Below are positions 47,460 to 55,351 of a stretch of DNA of 64,000 nucleotides, in pieces. The stretch is from Burkholderia sp. BCC0322 (lineage in GTDB: Bacteria > Pseudomonadota > Gammaproteobacteria > Burkholderiales > Burkholderiaceae). Each line of letters opens with the position of its first letter. The stretch's first letter is position 1. Location: NCBI RefSeq assembly GCF_902833045.1, contig NZ_CADFDU010000008.1:186001-250000 (forward strand), in the 5' to 3' direction. The notes beneath the pieces were generated by a model. The model made no database searches. It saw nothing but the letters and a program-made list of their open reading frames with translations, and had not been told where the DNA came from. A program made the position numbers and the translations under genes.

Positions 47460-47741
47460 TGGCTCAACATTTGATGCAAGTTAACATTCGCGATAGTGAT
47501 CCTCCTCGAACGCTGTGTACCGAACCGTACATTTCCTTACATCTGCTTCGGATTCTATATCCGATCCCATTTAATTTCCAACCTCTTTCAACGACTTGGA
47601 TGGAAAAAAATGACCGGAAGCACAACGTATTTGTACGGCGTTTCGGTACGGCTTACACATAGGATTTACGATAGGTTAGATGTGCACACCTAATCCACCA
47701 GTAAAACAATTGCCTCGTCCACCAAGCCTGCGCATCCCCCA

Positions 47742-47791
47742 CGTTACGTCGTACGCGTAACGCCAATGTTGTGACGTTACGTTACGCAACG
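47742..47791 (+). promoter_or_regulatory. CGTTACG repeat cluster, candidate sigma-54 enhancer (UAS)
   Basis: CGTTACG occurs at 47742-47748, inverted as CGTAACG at 47756-47762 (7-bp arms, 7-bp spacer), and again directly at 47775-47781 and 47780-47786, followed by the near match CGCAACG at 47785-47791. The two groups are about three helical turns apart and 125-175 bp upstream of the -24 element. That is the usual place for paired activator sites of a sigma-54 promoter. Confidence 0.55.
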
Positions 47792-47915
47792 CTCGAAACC
47801 GTTCTCATTCGTCTGCCCTTAAAAAGATTCAACAATCTTTCAATTTCCATAACCTCCTTTTCCGACAAGGAATTGCCCCGTTTAAAACCTGTTGTCGAAC
47901 CGTCGGCCATCGAAA

Positions 47916-47931
47916 TGGCACGACAGTTGCA
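47916..47931 (+). promoter_or_regulatory. sigma-54 (-24/-12) promoter of the collagen-like operon
   Basis: TGGCACG (47916-47922), 4 bp, then TTGCA (47927-47931). It matches the RpoN consensus TGGCACG-N4-TTGCW at every position. Its -12 element is 62 bp before the first ATG, in the direction of the collagen-like gene. Confidence 0.85.
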
Positions 47932-47993
47932 GAGTAGTTCTCGCACCACTCAACACAACGCAGTTCACAACACATTTTTAATGCGAGGACAAA

Positions 47994-49577
47994 ATGGACA
48001 TTAAGGTTATCCCCCATGGCGTGTTCCGGACGACTCTGATCGCGGCCACCGTTGCAGCCATGCTTTCCCTCTCCGCGTGCGGTGGTTCCGGCTCCATCAG
48101 CCAGGGTCTTGGCGGCGGCTCGAGCTCCGGCGGCGGCGATTCGATCTCGACTTCGGGCGGCGGCACGTCCGGCTCGAGCGGAACCTCGGGTACGAGCGGC
48201 ACGTCCGGCACCAGCGGAACCTCAGGCACGAGCGGTACGTCCGGCACCAGCGGAACCTCGGGTACGAGCGGCACCAGCGGCACGTCGGGCACGAGCGGTA
48301 CCTCGGGCACCTCGGGTGTGTCGTCGAACCCAGTGGGAACTGTCCTCGCAAGCAGCAGCAACATCGTCACGGGTGTCGGCGGAACCGTCTCGGGTCTCGG
48401 CTCCGTCATCGGCAGCCAGTCGCTGCCGGGCGTCAACCCGGCCACCACGCAAGCCGCCGGCGGCATCGTGCAAAGCGTCGGCGGTGCGGTGACCGCACTC
48501 GGCAACGGTCTCGGCCAGCTCGGCGCGACGAAGGATCCGCTCGGCACGACGCTCGCCAGCACGGGCGGCGTGGTCAACCAGCTCGGCGGCGCAGTCACGC
48601 AGACCGGCAACCTGGTCACGAGCCTCGGCAGCGGGCCCCTGTCACCGCTCGCACCGGTCACGGGCGCCGTCGGCGGCCTCGTGTCGACGCTCGGCGGTGC
48701 CGTCTCGAACGGCGGCACCACCCTCACCAACGCACTGTCGACCGGCCCGATCCAGCAAGTCACGCAGACGGTCAGCTCTGCCATCACGCCGATCACGACG
48801 ATGGTCGGCCAGACGACCCAGACGATCGGCACGGCGACCGGCCTCGGCGCGCCCGTCAATACACTGCTCGGCACGGTCGGCAACGGCCTGAACCAGGCCG
48901 GCGCCCTGCTCGCGTCGACGGGCGGCAACCCCGTCACGACCGGCCTTGGCAACACGGTCTCGTCGACGGGCAACACCGTGAAGGCCGTCGGCGGCCTGCT
49001 CACGGGCGGCACCGGTGGCGTGACCAACCCGCTCGCACCGCTCACTGGCCTCGTCTCGACGGTCACGGGCGCACTCGGCGGCGCAACGGGCGGCGGCAGC
49101 GGCCCGCTCGCTCCGGTCACCGGCCTCGTCTCCACGGTTACCGGTGCACTCGGCGGCGCAGCAGGCGGCGGCGGCGGTCCGCTCGCCCCGGTCACCGGCC
49201 TCGTCTCCACGGTTACCGGTGCACTCGGCGGCGCAGCAGGCGGCAGCGGCGGTCCGCTCGCCCCGGTCACCGGCCTCGTCTCCACGGTCACGGGCGCACT
49301 CGGCGGCGCAACGGGCGGCAGCAGCAGCCCGCTCGCCCCGGTCACGGGTCTCCTCGGCGCGGTGACGGGTGCACTCGGCAGCGCGACAGGCGGTGCAGGC
49401 GGCAGCAGCCCGCTCGCCCCGGTGACGAACGCCGTCTCCACGGTGACCAGCGCAGTCGGCGCACCGGCATTGACCGGCGGTACGGGCGCAGTGACGAATT
49501 CGGGCTCGTCGTCGAATCCGCTCGCGCCCGTCACGTCGCTGATCGGTGGCCTGCTCGGCGGCACGCACGGCAAGTAA
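47994..49577 (+). CDS. collagen-like triple-helix-repeat lipoprotein
   Basis: A 527-residue lipoprotein: signal peptide ending in LSAC (C29), then a Gly/Ser segment. Residues 57-110 are 18 uninterrupted Gly-Xaa-Yaa triplets, 16 of them GTS, the rest GSS and GVS, which is a collagen-like sequence without proline. The rest is of low complexity: Val/Thr/Gly/Leu-rich with a small set of recurring motifs (LGTTLASTGGVV, PLAPVTG) and, near the end, 25-residue units PLAPVTGLVSTVTGALGGA... The codons inside the GTS triplets vary, so the protein pattern rather than the DNA is conserved. Expected to be a surface adhesin or matrix protein. It is the first gene after the sigma-54 promoter. Confidence 0.88.
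   Translation: MDIKVIPHGVFRTTLIAATVAAMLSLSACGGSGSISQGLGGGSSSGGGDSISTSGGGTSGSSGTSGTSGTSGTSGTSGTSGTSGTSGTSGTSGTSGTSGTSGTSGTSGVSSNPVGTVLASSSNIVTGVGGTVSGLGSVIGSQSLPGVNPATTQAAGGIVQSVGGAVTALGNGLGQLGATKDPLGTTLASTGGVVNQLGGAVTQTGNLVTSLGSGPLSPLAPVTGAVGGLVSTLGGAVSNGGTTLTNALSTGPIQQVTQTVSSAITPITTMVGQTTQTIGTATGLGAPVNTLLGTVGNGLNQAGALLASTGGNPVTTGLGNTVSSTGNTVKAVGGLLTGGTGGVTNPLAPLTGLVSTVTGALGGATGGGSGPLAPVTGLVSTVTGALGGAAGGGGGPLAPVTGLVSTVTGALGGAAGGSGGPLAPVTGLVSTVTGALGGATGGSSSPLAPVTGLLGAVTGALGSATGGAGGSSPLAPVTNAVSTVTSAVGAPALTGGTGAVTNSGSSSNPLAPVTSLIGGLLGGTHGK
48162..48323 (+). repeat. 18 x 9-bp repeat coding Gly-Xaa-Yaa triplets
   Basis: 18 consecutive in-frame 9-bp units, mostly encoding Gly-Thr-Ser. Synonymous codons differ between units (GGA/GGC/GGT, ACC/ACG, TCG/AGC/TCC/TCA), so the array is not a recent slippage product. 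Confidence 0.92.
49029..49403 (+). repeat. five tandem 75-bp units in the collagen-like gene
   Basis: Units begin at about 49029, 49104, 49179, 49254 and 49329. The second and third differ at only a few bases; the others are more divergent. Each encodes 25 residues starting PLAPVTG (PLAPLTG in the first). Similar units occur at the end of the next gene (about 50680-51030). Confidence 0.85.
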
Positions 49578-49617
49578 ACCAACATCCATCAATCGACAAG
49601 ACAGCGAGGAGTCAATC

Positions 49618-51039
49618 ATGTCCCAGCAACGTTCTCTCACGACAGCCGCCCTGAGCCAGTGGCGCGTGCCCCTCACCGCCTTCGCCGCCGCCTGCCTGCT
49701 GGCCGCCTGCGGCGGCGGCGGCGTGAGCTCGCCGCCGACCAGCAGCAACAACAACCCCAGCAGCACGAGCGGCACGCCGAGCACGAGCGGCACCAGCGGC
49801 ACGTCAACCGGCACCAAGGGTGTCGTCAGCACGGTTGGCCAGACAGCCACCGACCTCGGCAGCACGGTCGGCAACATCAGCGTGCCGGGCCTCGGCGACG
49901 GCGTGACGAAGGGCGTCGGCAGCACGCTCTCCAGCACCGGCACGATCGTCGGCGCAGCCGCCGATGCCGTGAGCAACGGGCTGGGACAGATCGGCACGAC
50001 TAAGGATCCGGTCGGCACAACCGTCGCTGGCCTCGGCAATGTGGTCGGCGCGACGAGCAACACGGTGTCCGGGCTGAGCTCGACGGTCAAGGCACTCGGC
50101 ACGGGCCCGCTCGCGCCGCTCGCGCCCGTCACGACCCCGGTCGGCACCGTGCTCGACACGGTGGCCAACGGCTTGACGGCCGCCGGCACGACGATCGGCT
50201 CGACGCTGTCGTCGGGCGCGGTGCAGCAGGTGACGCAGCCGCTCAGCTCGGCGATCACGCCACTCGTGATCACCGCCGGCCAGGTCACGCAACAGGTCGG
50301 CACGACGACCGGCCTCGGCCAACCCGTCTCGGGCCTGCTCGGCCAGGTCGGCGGCGCGATCAGCTCGGCCGGCAAGCAGGTTGGCGGCACGTCAAGCCAG
50401 CCGCTCGTCGGCGACGTGGGTCAACTCGTGACTGCGGTCGGCAACACCGTGACCAACGCGGGTGGCCTCGTCAACCCGAACGGCCCGAACGGCGCGGCAC
50501 CGATCCCCGGCCTGATCACGAGCCTCGTCGGCGGCTCGACGGCGACCGTACAGAACGGCACGTCGTCGGGTTCCGGCTCGACGAATCCGCTCGGCGGCCT
50601 GCTGTCGGGTCTCGGCTCGACGCCGCTCGGCTCGCTCACCGGCGCACTCGGCGGCGCAACCGGCGGCTCGGGCAGCGGCCCGCTCGCACCCGTCACGGGC
50701 CTCGTCTCCACCGTTACCGGCGCACTGAGCGGTGCGGCGGGCGGCAGCGGCGGCCCGCTCGCCCCGGTCACGAATCTCGTGTCGACGGTCACGGGCACGC
50801 TCGGCGGCGCAACGGGTGGTGCAGGCAGTGCAAACCCTCTCGCGCCTGTCACCGGTTTGCTGAATACTGTCACCGGAGCAGTTGGCGGTGCAGCAGGATC
50901 CGGTGGCGCGAGCCCGCTCGCGCCGGTCACGTCGCTGGTCGGCAGCGTCACGGGTACGGCGACGTCGGGCGGCGGCTCGACGGGTCTGCTGGCACCGGTA
51001 ACGGGATTGCTGGGTACGCTGGGTAGCGTTGGCAAATAA
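49618..51039 (+). CDS. second low-complexity lipoprotein paralogous to the collagen-like protein
   Basis: A 473-residue lipoprotein with a signal peptide ending in LAAC (C31), followed by Gly, Ser/Asn and Thr/Ser-rich stretches. It shares with the first gene the blocks GLGQIGTTKDPVGTT, PLAPVT..., VQQVTQPLSSAITP and the C-terminal PLAPVTGLVSTVTGAL units. Its Gly-X-Y part is very short (GTSGTS region only), so it is not collagen-like on its own. The pair look like an ancestral duplication. GAGGAG precedes the ATG, 40 bp after the first gene's stop, so they form one operon. Confidence 0.85.
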   Translation: MSQQRSLTTAALSQWRVPLTAFAAACLLAACGGGGVSSPPTSSNNNPSSTSGTPSTSGTSGTSTGTKGVVSTVGQTATDLGSTVGNISVPGLGDGVTKGVGSTLSSTGTIVGAAADAVSNGLGQIGTTKDPVGTTVAGLGNVVGATSNTVSGLSSTVKALGTGPLAPLAPVTTPVGTVLDTVANGLTAAGTTIGSTLSSGAVQQVTQPLSSAITPLVITAGQVTQQVGTTTGLGQPVSGLLGQVGGAISSAGKQVGGTSSQPLVGDVGQLVTAVGNTVTNAGGLVNPNGPNGAAPIPGLITSLVGGSTATVQNGTSSGSGSTNPLGGLLSGLGSTPLGSLTGALGGATGGSGSGPLAPVTGLVSTVTGALSGAAGGSGGPLAPVTNLVSTVTGTLGGATGGAGSANPLAPVTGLLNTVTGAVGGAAGSGGASPLAPVTSLVGSVTGTATSGGGSTGLLAPVTGLLGTLGSVGK

Positions 51040-51183
51040 GGAGGACGGTCGCACCTTCGCAGCCGGAGCGGATGGCGCGACCGTACAAATACAACCGGCA
51101 TTGCGGCACGCGGCGCGCGGCACCCTGGTGTCGCGCGCCGGCATTACAAAGAAGACGAAGAGCAAGGCCTACGAGGAAGAACA

Positions 51184-52869
51184 ATGAAATCCAGACTCGA
51201 CAGATGGATGATGATGCTCGCCATCGCGGCAGCAGGCACGGCACATGCACAAACACGCGTCGGAGGTAACCCGCTCGATTCCCTACCGCAGATCAACGCG
51301 CCGAAAACCGGCCCGAGCGTGACCGTGCAGGTCGCACCGCAAGCACCCCAATTGCAGGAGTTGTTGTCGCGCCACCTGACACCGACGACGTTCCAGGTCG
51401 AAGGCGTGAAGTCCGTTCCGTTCGAGGAAATCTCGCGTCGCTTCACCCCTCTCGTCGGCAAGGACATCACGATCGGCGAATTGATCGAAACGGCCAACGG
51501 CGTGACGAAGCTGTACCAGGATCGCGGCTACGCGCTGTCGTTCGCGTTCGTTCCCGCGCAGACGTTCGAGAACGGCGTCGTGCGCATCACGGTTGTCGAA
51601 GGCTATGTATCGGACGTCAAGGTCACCGGCAAGCCTGGTGCGATGGAACCGAAGATTCGTGCGATCGCCGCACATATCACTGCCGATCGCCCGCTGCGCC
51701 GCGCGACGTTCGAACGCTACGTGAACACGTTCGGCCTGTTGCCCGGCCTCACGGTAAAGGCGAACGTACCGCCGCCGCAAACCACCGACGGTGCCACGAC
51801 GCTCGAGCTCGCGGTCGACCGCAAGCCGTTCAACGTCAGCACCGGTATCGACTTCAACCACCCGGGCGTCCAGGGCCTCATCACCGCCACGGAAAACGGC
51901 CTCACGTCGTTCGGCGAGCAACTGAGCATTTCCGCGCTGGCGCCGCCGGGGCGCGACAAGCAGACTTATTTCGCATTCAGCGGCGCGGTACCCGTGGGCA
52001 GCAGCGGCCTGATCACGCGCCTCGACGCGAGCACCTATCGCGGCAAGCCGACCGACAACCCGGGGCTGCCGTCATACGTGCAGCGTACGGTCAAGAACGA
52101 GAAGCTGGGTCTTTCGGCATCCTATCCGATATTGCTGAACAACCAGCGCAGCCTGCTCGGCACGGTGTCGGGCTACGCGGCGCACAACGAGGACAACTAC
52201 CAGAACCAGATCAACGGCGCGACGCTCGAGAACCGGTCGCAGGTTCGCGTGCTGCAACTGCAGCTCGACTACACGAACGTCCAGCCGAAACAGGTACGAA
52301 AATTGAGCGTCAATGTGGCCAAGGCGTTCGACATTCTCGGCGCGTCGAAATCGCAGGTCGCCCAGGTGAACGGCTCGACGATTACGTACGCCGACCCGAC
52401 ATCGCTGACCTTCGTCCGCACCGGCGCGACCTTCACGCAAACCAACGAGTGGCCGTTCCGGATCGGCACGTCGGTCTCGCTAACCGGGCAATACAGCCCC
52501 GACTCGCTGCCGACGTCCGAGCAGATCTCGTTCGGCTCGACGCGTTACGCGCTCGGCTATCAGCCGGGCGAAGCGTCGGGTGACTCGGGATGGGGGATGT
52601 CGTTGGAGGTCAACCGCGGCTTCACGCCGGGCTGGACGTATATGAAGTCCGTTACGCCGTACATCGCCTACGATATGGCCCGTGTGTACCTGCACGCGGG
52701 TACACCGTCGCCGAATCGCATGTCATCGGTCGGCATTGGCGTGCGTTTCACCGACAGCCGCTTCTACAGCCTCGACCTGAACGTCGCGAAGCCGGTGGGT
52801 GACGCGCCCGTCGAAAGCGCGTCACGCAGCCCGCGCATCAACGCCGCATTCTCGTATCAGCTCAACTGA
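51184..52869 (+). CDS. TpsB/ShlB/FhaC-type outer-membrane transporter
   Basis: The 561-residue precursor has a signal peptide (MKSRLDRWMMMLAIAAAGTAHA), a POTRA region (about residues 55-210, including TPTTFQVEGVKSVPFEEISRRF, KDITIGELIE and GVVRITVVEGYVSDVKVTGK) and a beta-barrel to the C-terminus (AAFSYQLN). The L6 loop motif appears as RYALGYQPGEASGDSG, so the invariant Arg of VRGY/F is Leu (L457). Two-partner secretion pumps of this type export TpsA adhesins. No TpsA gene is adjacent; the only candidate partners are the two lipoproteins upstream, 145 bp away in the same direction. Confidence 0.9.
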   Translation: MKSRLDRWMMMLAIAAAGTAHAQTRVGGNPLDSLPQINAPKTGPSVTVQVAPQAPQLQELLSRHLTPTTFQVEGVKSVPFEEISRRFTPLVGKDITIGELIETANGVTKLYQDRGYALSFAFVPAQTFENGVVRITVVEGYVSDVKVTGKPGAMEPKIRAIAAHITADRPLRRATFERYVNTFGLLPGLTVKANVPPPQTTDGATTLELAVDRKPFNVSTGIDFNHPGVQGLITATENGLTSFGEQLSISALAPPGRDKQTYFAFSGAVPVGSSGLITRLDASTYRGKPTDNPGLPSYVQRTVKNEKLGLSASYPILLNNQRSLLGTVSGYAAHNEDNYQNQINGATLENRSQVRVLQLQLDYTNVQPKQVRKLSVNVAKAFDILGASKSQVAQVNGSTITYADPTSLTFVRTGATFTQTNEWPFRIGTSVSLTGQYSPDSLPTSEQISFGSTRYALGYQPGEASGDSGWGMSLEVNRGFTPGWTYMKSVTPYIAYDMARVYLHAGTPSPNRMSSVGIGVRFTDSRFYSLDLNVAKPVGDAPVESASRSPRINAAFSYQLN

Positions 52870-52879
52870 ACGGTCACCG

Positions 52880-52905
52880 AACAGCCCGCGCCACGCGGGC
52901 TGTTT
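52880..52905 (+). terminator. rho-independent terminator after the TpsB gene
   Basis: AACAGCCCGCG/CGCGGGCTGTTT hairpin just after the stop codon. It closes the plus-strand operon. Confidence 0.82.
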
Positions 52906-53035
52906 CGATTAGAGTCCCCTCTATCAAACGTGGCGCGCTGTTTCACGTATTCTGGCACAGCTCGCAACATGCCCGCCCCATGCAGACGGTCGTGCGGGCA
53001 AATCGAACACGACATGCAAAACAAGGAGGACGACA

Positions 53036-53497
53036 ATGATTCAACTGACCCGCCCGTTTCGTGCAATCGCCGTCGCCGGCGTACTGCTCGCTTGCGCTGC
53101 CCCCACGTTCGCACAAGCAGACAGCCCCATCGGCATGTGGCAGACGATCGACGACAACACGCATCAGCCGAAGGCACTCGTGCAGATCGCCGAGGACGGC
53201 GACGGTGCGCTGACCGGCAAGGTCGTCAAGGGCCTCGGCGCGAACGATACGCCTGATCGCCGCTGCACCGCCTGCACGGACGAGCGCAAGGATCAGCTCA
53301 TCAAGGGCATGACGATCATCAAGGCAATGAAGAAGGATGGCGACCACTGGGACGGCGGCAACATTCTCGACCCGGAGAACGGCAAGGTCTACAAGTGCAA
53401 GATGACGCTTGAAGACGGCGGCCAGAAACTCGTGGTGCGCGGTTACATCGGCGTGTCGCTGCTCGGTCGTTCGCAGACCTGGGTTCGCCAGCAATAA
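53036..53497 (+). CDS. exported DUF2147 protein
   Basis: The 153-residue precursor has a signal peptide (MIQLTRPFRAIAVAGVLLACAAPTFA). The mature part has the DUF2147 features SPIGMWQTIDDNTHQPKALVQI, a CxxC (RRCTACTD) and the C-terminal YKCKMTL...VRGYIGVSLLGRSQTW. The fold is beta-rich and resembles secreted lipocalin-like proteins; the function is unknown. It has a strong GGAGG site and lies between two terminators, so it is transcribed alone. Confidence 0.88.
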   Translation: MIQLTRPFRAIAVAGVLLACAAPTFAQADSPIGMWQTIDDNTHQPKALVQIAEDGDGALTGKVVKGLGANDTPDRRCTACTDERKDQLIKGMTIIKAMKKDGDHWDGGNILDPENGKVYKCKMTLEDGGQKLVVRGYIGVSLLGRSQTWVRQQ

Positions 53498-53530
53498 TGC
53501 GACTCGCGCTTAAACGCGCGGCTCAATGAA

Positions 53531-53566
53531 AAAATCGGCCTGCGACGAAGTCGTCAGGCCGATTTT
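53531..53566 (+). terminator. rho-independent terminator after the DUF2147 gene
   Basis: AAAATCGGCCTG/CAGGCCGATTTT hairpin with a T-run; symmetric enough to serve the convergent gene too. Confidence 0.85.
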
Positions 53567-53600
53567 GTTTTGATGCGCGCAAAACTGGAACCCGCGGACA

Positions 53601-54011
53601 TCACGCTGCATGTTTCAGCGTATCTGATGCATAGCTGCCAGGTGCGCGATACACAGGCGCCACATTGCTGCGCGCTTCCGCCGCTTTCGATTGCGTGTGC
53701 TTGCGCATTCGCGTGGACAATTCATTGCACAGATTGACGCCTGCGTCGCCATAGAGTTCACGCATGATACTCATCAACGTACCTGTCTCGTGCCAGACCT
53801 TGAAGCGTCGATGGCAAGTTTGGTACGAAGGGTAACGGCGCGGCATGGCCGACCACGTTGCGCCACTGTAGATCACCCAGAGCACGCCGTTCAGGACGGC
53901 ACGCGTATTGGCCAACGGACGGCCGCGCAACTCGGTGCGCGGCTGCATTTCGGGCAGAAGCGGCGCGACGCAGCGCCACTCGTGTTCGGTCAGATCGCGA
54001 TACGGTGTCAT
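53601..54011 (-). CDS. orphan IS5-family transposase N-terminal domain
   Basis: A 136-residue protein with the DUF4096 domain found at the N-terminus of IS5/IS402-type transposases: MTPYRDLTEHEWRCVAPLLPEM, GRPLANTRAVLNGVLWVIYSGATWSAMPRRYPSYQTCHRRFKVWHETG. No DDE catalytic part follows and no terminal inverted repeats are found. So it is a remnant or a small derived gene, not an active element. GGAGAG precedes the ATG. The upstream 100 bp are AT-rich, unlike the neighbours. Confidence 0.72.
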   Translation of the reverse strand: MTPYRDLTEHEWRCVAPLLPEMQPRTELRGRPLANTRAVLNGVLWVIYSGATWSAMPRRYPSYQTCHRRFKVWHETGTLMSIMRELYGDAGVNLCNELSTRMRKHTQSKAAEARSNVAPVYRAPGSYASDTLKHAA

Positions 54012-54155
54012 GGATCTCTCCAGCCTTAGTAACCATGACACAACGATATCGGCTCACCTCAACAATGAATATAAGACAAATCCGAAAATACCCCGAGATT
54101 ACCTGAATTTGACCGGAATTGACGTTTGAATCCCGGCCGTTGCCGGGAATCGCAC

Positions 54156-55253
54156 TCAGGTCAGCGACGTATCGACGATGCGGCGCGGCGTTTCGATATA
54201 TTCCTTCGACTGCATCTCGACGATTCGCGACACCGTACGTGCAAATTCGTTGGCCATCGGGCCTTCGACGTACAACTGCTCCGCCGGCACCGCTGCAGAC
54301 ATCAGCAGCTTGACCTTGTGGTCGTACAGCACGTCGATGAGCCACGTGAAGCGGCGCGCCTCGGACGCCATCCGCGGCGACATCTGCGGCACCTCGGACA
54401 GTACGATCGCGTGGAAGCGGCTTGCGAGCTCGAGATAGTCGTTCTGCGAGCGCGGGCCGCCGCACAGCGTCGCGAAGTCGAACCATACGACGCCGTCCGC
54501 CTTGCGCAGCGCCTTCAGTTCGCGCTTCTCGATATGCAGGAGCGGGCTTTCGTCGGGAACCGCAGCAAGCTTCTGGAACGCATGCCGCAATTCGCGATCG
54601 GCATCCGCACCGAGCGGCGTGTGATACATCTTCACCTGCGCAAGCGTGCGCTGGCGATAATCGACGCCCGCATCGACGTTGAGCACGTCGAGCTTGGACT
54701 TGATCAGCGCGATCGCCGGCAGCATGCGGTCACGATGCAGGCCGTCCGGATACAGGTCGTCGGGATCGTAGTTGGACGTCATCACGAACTGCACGCCGTT
54801 GTTGAACAGGCGGTCGAGCAGACGATAAAGGATCATCGCATCGGCAATATCCGACACGTGGAACTCGTCGAAGCAGATCAGCCGGTAGCGCTTCGCGATG
54901 CGCCGTGCGAGTTCGTCGAGCGGATCGGCCTGCCCTTTCAATTCCTCGAGCTCGCGATGCACTTCGCGCATGAATTCGTGAAAATGCAGGCGCGTCTTGC
55001 GCTGCACGGGCACGACCGCGTAGAAGCTGTCCATCAGGAAGCTCTTGCCGCGACCGACGCCGCCCCACATGTAGACACCGCGCGGGAGGTCGGGATGATT
55101 GATGAGCTTCTTGAATGCGTTCGAGCGGCGCGCCTTGTACTCGACCCACTCGTCGAAACAGAGCTGCAGGCGATCGACGGCCGCGCGCTGCGCGGGATCG
55201 GACTGATAGCCGCGCGTGGTCAGTTCGCGCGTGTAGTATTCGGTGACGTTCAT
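54156..55253 (-). CDS. zapE: cell division protein ZapE (AFG1-like ATPase)
   Basis: The 365-residue cytosolic AAA-type ATPase has Walker A GGVGRGKS (64-71), Walker B LICFDEFHV (D129, E130), and the family blocks LPRGVYMWGG, FHEFMREVH and TSNYDPDDLYPDGLHRDR. ZapE binds FtsZ at the division ring in Gammaproteobacteria. The start at 55253 (MNVTEYY) is that of the family. It is downstream of the lpdA terminator on the minus strand, so it may be only weakly coupled to the oxoglutarate dehydrogenase operon. Confidence 0.94.
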   Translation of the reverse strand: MNVTEYYTRELTTRGYQSDPAQRAAVDRLQLCFDEWVEYKARRSNAFKKLINHPDLPRGVYMWGGVGRGKSFLMDSFYAVVPVQRKTRLHFHEFMREVHRELEELKGQADPLDELARRIAKRYRLICFDEFHVSDIADAMILYRLLDRLFNNGVQFVMTSNYDPDDLYPDGLHRDRMLPAIALIKSKLDVLNVDAGVDYRQRTLAQVKMYHTPLGADADRELRHAFQKLAAVPDESPLLHIEKRELKALRKADGVVWFDFATLCGGPRSQNDYLELASRFHAIVLSEVPQMSPRMASEARRFTWLIDVLYDHKVKLLMSAAVPAEQLYVEGPMANEFARTVSRIVEMQSKEYIETPRRIVDTSLT

Positions 55254-55265
55254 CGGGCAAACCGG

Positions 55266-55299
55266 AAAAAACGAAGGCGGACGGGTAACCCCGCCCGCC
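55266..55299 (-). terminator. rho-independent terminator between lpdA and zapE
   Basis: On the minus strand a GC-rich stem (GGGCGGGCGGGG/CCCGTCCGCC) is followed by a run of six T residues just before the zapE start codon. Confidence 0.75.
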
Positions 55300-55351
55300 C
55301 TCGTCATGAGACGGCTGCACCGGCCGATGGCCGGCCGGCGCTATACCGCGC

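Larger units (their letters stand above)
47317..47993. other. AT-rich divergent intergenic region between flp and the collagen-like operon
   Basis: 677 bp without a gene and clearly AT-richer than its surroundings. It holds the flp leader, a 14-bp dyad, a cluster of CGTTACG repeats and a sigma-54 promoter for the plus-strand operon, each listed separately. I see no clear sigma-70 promoter for flp; TATAAA-like sequences on the minus strand near 47440 and 47355 are candidates. AT-rich promoter regions in GC-rich genomes are typical targets of H-NS-like silencers. Confidence 0.7.

Noticed and set aside
48162..49403. CRISPR-like array suspected from regular repeats
   Set aside because: Repeats are contiguous 9-bp and 75-bp in-frame coding units with no spacers.
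47978..49585. 535-residue Pro-rich minus-strand frame (PVTGASG repeats) opposite the collagen-like gene
   Set aside because: All frames stay open because the repeats lack stops. The plus strand has the signal peptide, lipobox, ribosome site and promoter.
54012..54155. Terminal inverted repeat of an insertion sequence upstream of the IS5-like gene
   Set aside because: No matching repeat is found on the other side of the gene and no target-site duplication is visible.
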